DNA of 26,259 nt from Silene noctiflora (lineage: Eukaryota; Streptophyta; Magnoliopsida; Caryophyllales; Caryophyllaceae): contig VHZZ01003545.1 of the NCBI GenBank assembly GCA_009801015.1, positions 7,657 through 33,915 on the forward strand, given 5' to 3'. The first letter of the stretch is position 1; the number at the start of each line of letters is the position of its first letter. The position numbers were made by a program, and so were the translations under genes. Below the pieces are notes generated by a model that saw nothing but the letters and a program-made list of their open reading frames with translations, had not been told where the DNA came from and made no database searches. Positions 19,801 through 26,048 of this stretch are shown one piece after another.

Positions 19801-22694
19801 ATAAAATAGGTACTGCAGTATTGTCCCCAGACCCTATGGATGAATGATTCTCAGTTGAGGTATGATCAAGCAAAGCTATAAAGTTATCCAAAGAATGGGA
19901 AGATTGAGTAGGTTGCTGCCATGTTTGTGAGAACGGAAATATTCCCTCTTTGAAAGCAACATCTCTATTAGTAAAAACCACATGTCTCTCCAAATCATAC
20001 AATTTGTACCCTTTCTGATTAAAAGGATAACCAATAAACAAGGATTTCCTTGCTCTTTTCTGAAATTTACTCGGTAGAAGTAGGTAGCATTGTAGCAAAA
20101 TAATGAAGTGCCAAAAACCCTTAACTCTTGATATGAAGAAGATTCTTGAAACTATATTCCATATGGAGTCTTCCATCCTAACAGTTTAGAAGCATTTTAT
20201 TTATCAAATAGGTAGCTATAAGTAAACAATCACCCCAGAACTTAAGAGGAACATTAGATTGAAACTTAAGAGCCCTAGCCATCTCCAATAAATGTCTATG
20301 TTTCCTCTCTAAACGCGCATTCTGCTGAGGCTTGCCTACAATGCGTCTTTGATGCACAATACCTTTTAGAATATTCTTTACACTGAACTTGAAAGAATTT
20401 TGTGCCATTATCAGATCTGATAACTTTAATTCTAATGTGAAAATGAGTCTCAACATAGGCTACAAACCCCTTAATTAACCCTGGAACTTGTGAATTGTTG
20501 TGCACTAAAAAGGTCCAAGTATTACTAGAATGGTCATCTAAAATAGTTAAGAATGACTTAGCACCTGTCAAGATTTGTGCTTTGTAGGGACCCAAACATC
20601 CACGTGAATTAGATCAAAACAAATCTTTGCATGAAAAATGCTCCTTGGAAAAAAAAGGCAAAAGAAATGCTTAATTCACTTCAAATTAACACAAGGCACA
20701 TGATGAACTTTTCTAAGGAACTATGTCCAAAACGAGCATGAATAAGAGCTATATCTGTTTCTTTAGGATCATTGTTATTACAATGACTAGCGGTAATATT
20801 TCTGAACATAAAACTTAGTTACATGTGTGCTAGTAATCTAAATCAATAAAGATTCCAAATCTCTTTGCTTCTCACTCTGCTACAACTGCATTACTTGGAG
20901 GGGACTAGAAAACACATTTATGTTCCTGAAAAAACACAGTTTAACAATTCTTATTATAAATCCTCTTCTTGGATGTATAAGCAGCAGATTCAACAAACAA
21001 TCCAATAGCATTATCCTTAATATGCTATTGCCTTTCAATTTTCTGTAACATCCCTAAAGCTCTATTAATTGGGGGAAAAGGATCCATGGACAATAAAGTG
21101 GTTTGAACATGCTCATAGCCAGAAATAAGACTCATTGACAGTTGAATCAGTTTGGTATATGTTTCCCTTTCAACAAGCCAGTTAAGCAACTGAGAAGAAC
21201 ATTTAGCTCTGTCACCACAGAAACATTGAGAAATAGGATCCAAACTATCTATATTTTCGTATGTATACTTCAATTTACCATAGTACTCAATTATTGAAGA
21301 ATTATCTGGGTAAGATTGCTAAGATCCTTTTAAGAGCATACAACTCAAGAATATTAAGTTGGCCATACCTCTCAGTGATATCCGTCCAAAGTGCCTTAGA
21401 AGGTCCAACATATTGAGATTGTCGCGAAGCGATTTATCCAAGGAATTGAGAATCCATCTTAAAACCAAATCACATTTAATCTATTGATTGAACTTCTTAT
21501 CTGTTTCATTAAGAATAGAACACTCTCCACTATGAACTCAACCTTGTTCTTGGATAGCAATGCTTGAACAATGTCTCTTTGTCATTGACGAAAATTAGTG
21601 TCGTCAAACAAGTATGTGGTTAATTGGAGATTTGGTTGATGTTTGTTGTGAATAAGGAAGCGAAGAATTAAGAATCATTAATGACGATTGATACCATGTG
21701 AAATCTTAGATCACCATTAATGGAGCAAAACTAAGAGTAGAAGGACGAAGTAGCAGTTGTGATAGGAAAGAAGAATGAAGAATTAATGGTATTTTATTTT
21801 GAATCAGATAGTCTATTACATCAAACATAAGCTGTATATATAGGAAAAGCTATAAGTCGGTTAATAACAACCTTGTAAGTTGTAACTGACTTCTAACAAC
21901 TTCTTAAATATCAGTTAACTGCTAACTAATTGGCTCAGGAAACTATTTTTACCTCTACCTTCCTCGACAACTATTTTCCCCCAATTTATCCAAAACACAA
22001 CCCTTCTTTTTAGTGGCAATAAACTAAGCCCGGAGCTAAAAACTTGGAAAAAAAATACTATTTGTGCCTTGATCTGTACAGTTTTTACAAAAAACAAAAG
22101 CCATAACTTAATTCAAAACGCCATTAGGGCAATATTTTCATGAGCTTAACATACATGGATTATAACAAACATCAACTTCAAATACAACCGCTTGTCCAAG
22201 GTATCGAATTTCATACTTAGCAAATTGAAATTAGTCGAATCAATTCAGCACTATCAAAAATTCAAAACTCATAAAAAGGCAATTTTGACAACCATTTCAA
22301 GGCCTCATGTTATCCAACGAATCTGAGAATGGTTATAGAACACCAAGTAAAGAACTTTCAAAAATAAGAAGAAATGGATGAGAAAATGAACCATTGAAAC
22401 CGCGAACAGCAGCTGTCACGATTTCCTTAGTACGAGATTCATACACCTCTAGAGTCTTGCAGTCTTCCCGAAAAACCCTATCTAAACAATCAAACAAAAG
22501 TCAAAACCCTAGAATGACATAACAAGCTGAGATTGCAAAATCAAGTAGATAGAAAACATGAAAATGATACCGAAATCGAATTTGGAGGAAGCGTTAGCGA
22601 AGGAGATGGAATTGCCGGAGATTTTCCAAGGAGTTGATTTGGCATCCTCAGACGAAAGCGGTCTTGCTCTAACGGTCACATAAATTCTCTCCAT
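5527..22694 (-). CDS. KIN7O: Kinesin-7 (CENP-E-like) motor protein, KIN7O type, 33 exons
   Basis: I rebuilt 33 exons on the minus strand, from ATG at 22694 to TAA at 5527. They total 3957 nt, or 1318 aa, with no internal stop. Exon coordinates are in the next two entries. Residues 1-334 are a kinesin motor with P-loop GQTNSGKT (78-85), switch I SSRSH (190-194) and switch II DLAGSE (228-233). The rest is mostly heptad-rich coiled coil. The N-terminus ([18 protein letters not shown]) and the overall plan match, from memory, the plant KIN-7 protein KIN7O (At3g10180), a CENP-E relative; members act on microtubules during division. The start gives the family's usual beginning. Every exon is supported by frame, GT-AG borders and coding character except the donor of exon 15, which is ambiguous. 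Introns hold copia, Stowaway, SINE-like and long-TIR insertions. An E2F-like site lies in the 5' flank. Confidence 0.9.
6262..6850. mobile_element. Non-autonomous DNA transposon with long TIRs (MULE-like MITE) in kinesin intron 32
   Basis: The left end GGGAAATTACGTGGTACCCTC and the inverted right end GGGGAATTCTACGTTGTACCC are imperfect inverted repeats. Matching blocks such as TACGTGGTACCC, TTTTTCAA and AAGAAA(C/T)ATCA extend about 80 bp inward. The 589-bp body has GGTGG-rich stretches but no transposase. Long TIRs and size suggest a Mutator-like MITE. The 9-bp flanks do not match, so the target duplication has decayed and the family stays uncertain. The rest of intron 32 (5755-7292) shows nothing else. 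Confidence 0.65.
8531..8650 (-). repeat. SINE-like repeat tail (AAATGATTTGGGGTCGGCT type)
   Basis: The sequence ACAACAACATCAGAGCCTTA followed by AAATGATTTGGGGTCGGCT is a widespread plant interspersed-repeat tail that I associate with tRNA-derived SINEs. On the minus strand it would end in a TTG-rich tail. The tRNA-like head with A and B boxes is not recognisable, so it is a fragment or diverged. The upper end is approximate. Confidence 0.45.
9201..9322 (-). repeat. SINE-like repeat (Au/TS-like 3' region)
   Basis: On the minus strand: a GGGTAAGGGTGAGAGGCTGCGTAC block, then a CCCTCCCATTTGTGGGAG hairpin-like part, then a TATTGTTGTTGA tail. This order (GGCTGCGTAC, proximal CCC/GGGAGC, TTG-rich end) is that of the 3' half of plant Au/TS-type SINEs. 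No pol III B box was found upstream. Confidence 0.55.
10411..10959. other. Kinesin intron 27
   Basis: 549 bp. Apart from the CA/A-rich tract at 10846-10925 I see no repeat family or gene. A plus-strand open frame at 10330-10656 lies antisense to exon 28 and the intron, with no recognisable domain. Confidence 0.6.
10846..10925. repeat. (CA)n microsatellite with adjoining A-rich tract
   Basis: About eleven CA dinucleotides (10847-10868) are followed by an A run and an A/G-rich stretch to about 10925, all inside kinesin intron 27. Read along the gene this is a T/C-rich then GT-rich stretch just after the exon 27 donor. It is likely length-variable. Confidence 0.85.
13061..13322. mobile_element. 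Stowaway-type MITE in kinesin intron 19
   Basis: The left end CTCGCTCTAATGCAAAATGC and the inverted right end CTCCCTCCAATCCAATCCAAT align through about 45 bp, including CAATG and a TTTA-TTTTGG block. Both ends are flanked by TA (13059-13060 and 13323-13324), the Stowaway target duplication. It is 262 bp with an AT-rich core and no coding capacity, and leaves both splice sites of the intron intact. Confidence 0.75.
13495..13948. other. Kinesin intron 18
   Basis: 454 bp between the exon encoding E-R-Y-E-K and the exon beginning L-Y-A-E-L. AT-rich; no repeat family, RNA gene or coding segment seen. Confidence 0.5.
14409..14662. mobile_element. Stowaway-type MITE in kinesin intron 16
   Basis: The left end CTTCCTCTATTCAACTCCACT and the inverted right end CTTCCTCCATTCAACTCCATT differ at only a few positions and continue into TACCACTTT. 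The flanks are TA on both sides (14407-14408 and 14663-14664). It is 254 bp with no coding capacity. The similar ends suggest a fairly young insertion compared with the copy in intron 19. Confidence 0.88.
15503..16491. other. Kinesin intron 13 (989 bp)
   Basis: AT-rich with scattered poly-T and TATATA stretches. No inverted-repeat element, SINE tail, RNA gene or coding segment was recognised. Confidence 0.5.
19089..19333 (-). repeat. 3' LTR of the copia element
   Basis: About 245 bp alignable with 21697-21937 over most of its length, for example the shared TTTGAATCAGATAGTCTATT and ATATATAGGAAAAGCTATAA. It starts TGCTAG on the minus strand, right after the reverse transcriptase remnant. Its other end reads TATGAAATC on the plus strand, where the 5' LTR has TGTGAAATC, so the terminal CA has mutated. 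The polypurine tract is missing, consistent with a deletion ending at or within this LTR. Confidence 0.85.
19334..20740 (-). pseudogene. Copia pol remnant: pre-integrase, integrase and start of RT
   Basis: The first block, [12 protein letters not shown] near 20740, is the pre-integrase region. Integrase follows: D-D-H-S-S (20550 region), I-R-S-D-N-G-T-K-F, then after a frameshift [12 protein letters not shown]. These hold the D, D and E of the catalytic triad. A frame at 20176-19451 gives [18 protein letters not shown] and [12 protein letters not shown] frameshift then gives I-K-W-V-Y-K-I-K and F-K-A-R-L-V-A-K-G, the first RT strands. The last readable block is F-S-P-V-A-K-F, right at the 3' LTR. 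The RT catalytic motif and RNase H are absent. Confidence 0.85.
21025..21640 (-). pseudogene. Copia gag remnant (UBN2-type)
   Basis: In shifting frames the minus strand shows N-K-V-E-F-I, then S-L-D-K-S-L-R, then [11 protein letters not shown], and then the longest frame (21273-21025) with [10 protein letters not shown] and [15 protein letters not shown]. These are typical gag UBN2-family blocks. Stops and frameshifts separate them. No CCHC zinc knuckle is seen downstream. Confidence 0.75.
21689..21696 (-). promoter_or_regulatory. Primer-binding site (initiator tRNA-Met type)
   Basis: TGGTATCA on the minus strand directly follows the CA that ends the 5' LTR. These eight bases are complementary to the 3' end of initiator tRNA-Met, the usual primer of plant copia elements. 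The next bases (ATCG) no longer match the usual AGAGC. Confidence 0.8.
21697..21937 (-). repeat. 5' LTR of the copia element
   Basis: About 241 bp, beginning TGAGCC and ending TTTCACA on the minus strand, directly followed by the primer-binding site. A TATATA motif on the minus strand near 21836 could be its promoter. It pairs with the LTR at 19089-19333, with many substitutions and small indels. Confidence 0.87.
22668..22678 (+). promoter_or_regulatory. MSA-like element (TCTAACGGTCA) inside kinesin exon 1
   Basis: TCTAACGGTCA fits the plant mitosis-specific activator consensus YCYAACGGYY, bound by three-repeat MYB factors in G2/M genes. It lies antisense within codons 6-9 of the kinesin. 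It may be a coding coincidence, since G-T-G-A-C-C-G-T-T-A-G-A encodes conserved V-T-V-R. Confidence 0.35.
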
Positions 22695-22879
22695 TGCCGC
22701 TTCGATTTCAAGTTCAAGAAACTGCTGGTCGGCGACAGTGTTTGTGGCGCGTCGATTTGGAATTTGAGGTGGTCAGGAGAAATTAGGCGTTGTGAGTTTT
22801 CTGTTTGATTTTTTTACTTTCCCGCCTCTTCTACTATCCTCTAGGAATTGGAACCAAGGGGTTGCACGGTTAAGAAGTA
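22695..22879 (-). promoter_or_regulatory. Kinesin 5' leader and proximal promoter
   Basis: 185 bp between the kinesin start codon and the Stowaway MITE. The stretch next to the ATG is less AT-rich and probably the 5' untranslated region. It contains the E2F-like TTTCCCGCC at 22818-22826. No clear TATA box was assigned. Everything further upstream is transposon sequence, so the native promoter is short or lies beyond 24200. Confidence 0.5.
22818..22826 (+). promoter_or_regulatory. E2F-like binding site (TTTCCCGCC)
   Basis: TTTCCCGCC matches the E2F/DP consensus TTTSSCGC, about 125 bp upstream of the kinesin start codon. E2F sites are common in promoters of plant cell-cycle genes, which suits a mitotic-type kinesin. 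Binding itself is inferred. Confidence 0.55.
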
Positions 22880-23061
22880 CTCCCTCCGATCCGATCAAAT
22901 CAAGACAAATGGTAACATAGGGAAAAAGTGGTTATTTAAGAAAATGTGGAAAAGTGAGCGGTAAAGTAGAAAAATTTTATTGGAGCCACGTGGATTTATG
23001 TGGATTAAATAGGTAGTTTGTTAGTGAGTTGTAAATAGGTAGTGAATGTAAGGGTAATTTA

Positions 23062-23851
23062 GGCCATGTTCTTTTGGACTGAAATTGTCTGAACTGAACT
23101 GAACTGAACTTATTGGAGCTGAACTGAACTGAATTGAACTTAATGGATCTGAACTGAACTGAACTAAACTTATCTGAATTGAACTGAACTGAAATAATAA
23201 TAAAAAGATTGTAACAACAACAACAACTAATAATAATGAAATATATTAATAATAATAACAAAAAAATAAATATGATAAGTATCATATAATAATATAAATA
23301 TAAATATCATAAATAATAATAAATATAATGAATAATATTAATAATAGGTCTAATAATAATATAATAATATAATTATTTCGGGTCAAAACAATCAAGTCTG
23401 CGTTGCTTGAGTCTGGGTCAGGTCAAAACGCTCCTTTCGGATATATGTTGGGTTGATGCTCAACTGCCTCAAGAGGTACGTATGCCTACACAGGAAACAC
23501 ACATGGCCTCTGGAAAGTCAGTACGGAACTGGATGTATAACCATGCCTTACTTGACGCAAGGTCCTGGAACTCTCTTAAATGTTTGAGTCGTCTTACTTT
23601 TAGAGAGAAAAAATTGTTAGGTGAGAATTGAGATATCTCTTACATGAATCTTGCACGTGTCCTCTTCGGAATGGATCAAAAAAGATATTTATAGAGGTCT
23701 AAATGTACATTTTTGAATGAAGTGACAAGTACTTGAACCTGTGCGACCTACAGGTTGCAGTAGTAGTAGTAGTAGCAGTAGCAGTAGCAGTAGCAGTAGC
23801 AGTAGCAGTAGTAGTAGTAGTAGTGACGACGACGACGACGACGACAACAGT

Positions 23852-23905
<54 letters not shown>

Positions 23906-24105
23906 AATAACAACAACAACAACAACAACAATAATAATAATAATAATAATAACAATAACAATAATAATAATGTTGGAATAAATGAATCTGAACTGAACTG
24001 ATCTGAACTGAACTGAACTGAACTGAACTGAATGGAGCTGAACTGAGCTGAACTGAACTGAACTGAACTTATAAGAACTGAAATTAAGTTCAAAAGAACA
24101 GGGCC
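23062..24105. mobile_element. Nested TIR element with CTGAA pentanucleotide arms
   Basis: The left end GGCCATGTTCTTTTGGACTGAA and the inverted right end GGCCCTGTTCTTTTGAACTTAA form terminal inverted repeats flanked by TA (23060-23061 and 24106-24107). Inside each end lies an array of CTGAA units (about 23089-23192 and 23989-24069). These arrays run in the same direction, not inverted. The middle has AAT-rich DNA, a 300-bp non-repetitive piece (about 23380-23700) and a trinucleotide microsatellite. No transposase is encoded. A 74-codon plus-strand frame at 23407-23631 has no recognised domain. Confidence 0.7.
23758..23970. repeat. Compound trinucleotide microsatellite
   Basis: About 210 bp of trinucleotide runs: AGT, then alternating AGC/AGT, AGT again, GAC, AAC and finally AAT. 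Neighbouring units differ by single base changes, as if each run arose by spread of point mutations within the array. The poly-L, poly-N, poly-S and poly-V open frames across it are artefacts of the repeat. Confidence 0.92.
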
Positions 24106-24249
24106 TAAGTCTTTTTTCATGCCAAATATGGTATGTTACCATTGGTGTGGATTATCCATTTTAAATAAGTGTTACCATCTGTCTGGATCAGAGGGAGTAG
24201 TATAAATCTCGTTCGAATGTGCGGTTTTTTTAAAAGAGATATTAGATAA

Positions 24250-24922
24250 CTAGTATAGATCCCGCGCAATGCGCGATATATAGAGTTTTTATTTTATTTT
24301 TAGTTTATTATTTAAAATTTTTAAATTTTCACTTCATTTATATTTAATATTTCATTCCATTATTTTTTTGATATGAAACAAAAAAATTGAAATGGAAAAC
24401 TAACCAAATAGAATTAAGTTAAGTTGCGATTTTTTTTAATAAATTTGTTTTTTGTAACGAAACTAATAGTAGGTACGTGTCAAGTTATTCTCTACGGTAA
24501 TAATTATTTCATTACTAAAAAAATTTAGTAATTTATAGTTTATAATTTAATACCAATTTTATTTTATTATAATGAAAAGAATTATAATTTTGAATTTAAT
24601 TAAAATATTAGAGTATAATAATAATTATACTAAGATTATATTTTAAGAAAAAGATAATAGTTTATTAAGAAAATCAAATATGTCCTTATGAAAATAGATG
24701 CATTTTCGAGGGAAAACTAAGAGAATTATTATTCTCCTGGTAGTAAGGGAAAAAATCATAATTATGAATTTTATTAAAAGATTAGAGTTTAATTATAGGC
24801 ATATATTCATTGAAAAGAAAATAATAATGCAATGAATGAAAATTTACTTATTACCTTATTTAGCTAAATGCTTTTTGGATGGAAAACTAAGAGAATTTTT
24901 ATTCTCTTAGTAGTAAGGGAGA
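24250..24922 (-). mobile_element. Non-autonomous Helitron candidate
   Basis: On the minus strand the element would start TCTCCCTTACTACTAAG at 24922 and end at 24250 with the hairpin CGCGCATTGCGCG, eleven or so bases, and CTAG. The flanking bases are A before and T after, as expected for insertion between A and T. The 673-bp body is very AT-rich with no RepHel gene. A motif near its start (AAACTAAGAGAATT...TAGTAAGGG, about 24884-24919) is repeated at about 24714-24749. Terminal features fit well, but Helitrons leave no target duplication to confirm the ends. Confidence 0.6.
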
Positions 24923-25063
24923 TTTAACAAGGGTGTTTATTTACGTAGTACGCATTTTACTCATTATAGTACGTTATTAACCATTCTACTCTTTCATTTC
25001 TTTCATCTCATCTCGCTCTCAATCTCTCATGTACTACATTTTTTTAAGAGAAACCCGTAGGTA

Positions 25064-26038
25064 TTACTCAATTAATAATCGATCAAACAAAACAACAGTA
25101 TTTCCAGAAGATAGTAAACCATCCTCCCAAACAACTTTTCCCAACACTCGTGGAACGCAATGCGCTAAGGCATGAGCTACAAAGTTATTGACTCGACCGA
25201 CATGTGACCACAAGACAGACTGCAAATTAGAGCTACACTTGACAATGTCATCAATAAGCAGCGAAAACATGCTCCTTCCTTCCTTCCCTCCACGAACAAC
25301 TTCAATCACCTGCAAACAGTCGCTTTCAATCTCCACATGTCGATAGTCGCGCGCCATAGCCTCCTCTAGCCCATCCAAGACCGCCATCGCCTCCGCCACG
25401 TGAACCTCCCAAACCTGCTCCCGTACAACGGACAAACCCCATAACACATTTCCCTGGGAATCACGACACACCACCCCCATGCCAACCCCTTCCCGTTCCT
25501 TTACCCCAGCATCCACATTAATTTTAACGTAGCCTTGTTTTGCTGGCCTCCATCCCTCCGCCACACCCTCCTGCCCACACCTCGTCCTGTCCCTTCCATA
25601 CATCCCAACCCCATTCCCGTGCTTATGCCACCTCCTTCATCAACCACGTCCCTAACCCTTCGCACAACCATCTCCGGTCTCACCTCCCCTTCATCAAACA
25701 CAATTTTGTTTCGATGCTCCCATAATGCCCAACACCCAACCATCAAATGAATACAGTCCGTCTGCTTATCTCGCGCTAACACTCCTCGATCCAATCCTTA
25801 ATATCACACCCCCGGTTTCCGCCACAATCTTCATGCCCAGCCCATCCCAAACACATTTAGCCACCCCACAATCGTGAAACAAATGAAGAATCGACTCAGG
25901 ATAAGAATGACAAAACGAACATAAAGAGTACTCCCCTCCTATACGGGATACAATGTTGGCTTTTGTGGCTAGAGCTTCACTACACAACTGCCAAAAGAAG
26001 AGCTTAATGCGAGGCCAAACCGAAAACTTCCAGAGCCG
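25064..26038 (-). pseudogene. LINE-type zinc-finger (zf-RVT) and RNase H-like (RVT_3) remnant
   Basis: Three overlapping minus-strand frames together make the C-terminal end of a plant non-LTR ORF2 or RNase H-like protein. The first (from about 26032) reads W-P-R-I-K-L-F-F-W-Q-L-C-S-E-A-L and C-S-F-C...H-L-F-H-D-C, the zf-RVT domain. The second (25794-25501) has W-A-L-W-E-H-R-N-K-I-V-F, the usual linker. The third (25603-25064) is an RNase H-like domain with I-N-V-D-A-G-V, A-E-A-M-A-V-L-D-G-L, I-E-S-D-C-L and H-V-G-R-V-N-N-F-V-A-H. Two frameshifts break the frame. The upstream reverse transcriptase is cut off by the LTR at 26049. The catalytic acidic residues of the last domain remain. Confidence 0.8.
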
Positions 26039-26048
26039 ATTTCATAAC

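Larger units (their letters stand above)
19089..21939 (-). mobile_element. Degenerate Ty1/copia retrotransposon
   Basis: A 2.85-kb element in the same orientation as the kinesin gene. Order on the minus strand: 5' LTR, primer-binding site, gag, pre-integrase, integrase, start of reverse transcriptase, 3' LTR. This integrase-before-RT order defines copia elements. Frames are broken throughout, the zinc knuckle and protease are not recognisable, and everything after the first RT block is deleted, so it cannot move by itself. The two LTRs clearly differ from each other, so it is not recent. AAACT directly precedes the 3' LTR (19084-19088) and recurs at 21940-21944, a candidate target duplication. 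The sub-lineage was not resolved. Confidence 0.9.
18894..22391. other. Kinesin intron 2 (3.5 kb) containing a copia element
   Basis: The intron proper is about 195 bp on the exon 3 side (18894-19088) and about 450 bp on the exon 2 side (21940-22391). The remainder is the copia element. The donor GTTCAT follows F-N-G and the acceptor TTTTTAG precedes T-V-F-A-Y-G-Q. Without the insertion the intron would be about 650 bp. Nothing else is recognisable in the flanks. Confidence 0.8.
17054..22694 (-). other. KIN7O: Kinesin motor-domain exons 1-10
   Basis: Exons, high to low: 22694-22571, 22481-22392, 18893-18775, 18479-18366, 18275-18194, 17908-17841, 17768-17694, 17532-17387, 17311-17209, 17134-17054 (1002 nt, residues 1-334). 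Exon 2 ends in A-V-R-G-F-N-G. Exon 3 carries the ATP-binding P-loop. Exon 6 carries switch I (N-L-H-S-S-R-S-H) and exon 8 carries D-L-A-G-S-E and the H-I-N-K-S-L microtubule-contact segment. Exon 9 holds [10 protein letters not shown]. Exon 10 ends the motor with R-A-L-R-V-T-N-C-A. All junctions are GT-AG and keep phase. Intron 2 (18894-22391) is by far the longest because of a copia insertion, which separates the first 71 codons from the P-loop exon. All nucleotide-binding motifs look intact. Confidence 0.9.
22880..24197. mobile_element. Stowaway-type MITE, interrupted by a nested element
   Basis: The left end CTCCCTCCGATCC and the inverted right end CTCCCTCTGATCC are flanked by TA (22878-22879 and 24198-24199). 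The similarity extends to ACAAATGGTAACA against ACAGATGGTAACA. Removing the nested element at 23062-24105 leaves about 270 bp, the normal Stowaway size. It lies about 185 bp upstream of the kinesin start codon, so it could affect that promoter. Confidence 0.8.

Noticed and set aside
22977-23285. 102-codon minus-strand frame with repeated Q-F-S-S
   Set aside because: The Q-F-S-S-V pattern is the reverse translation of CTGAA repeats; the rest is AT-rich DNA.
23689-24142. Long open frames rich in leucine, valine, asparagine or serine on both strands
   Set aside because: They are translations of the trinucleotide microsatellite and the CTGAA arrays in different frames, not proteins.
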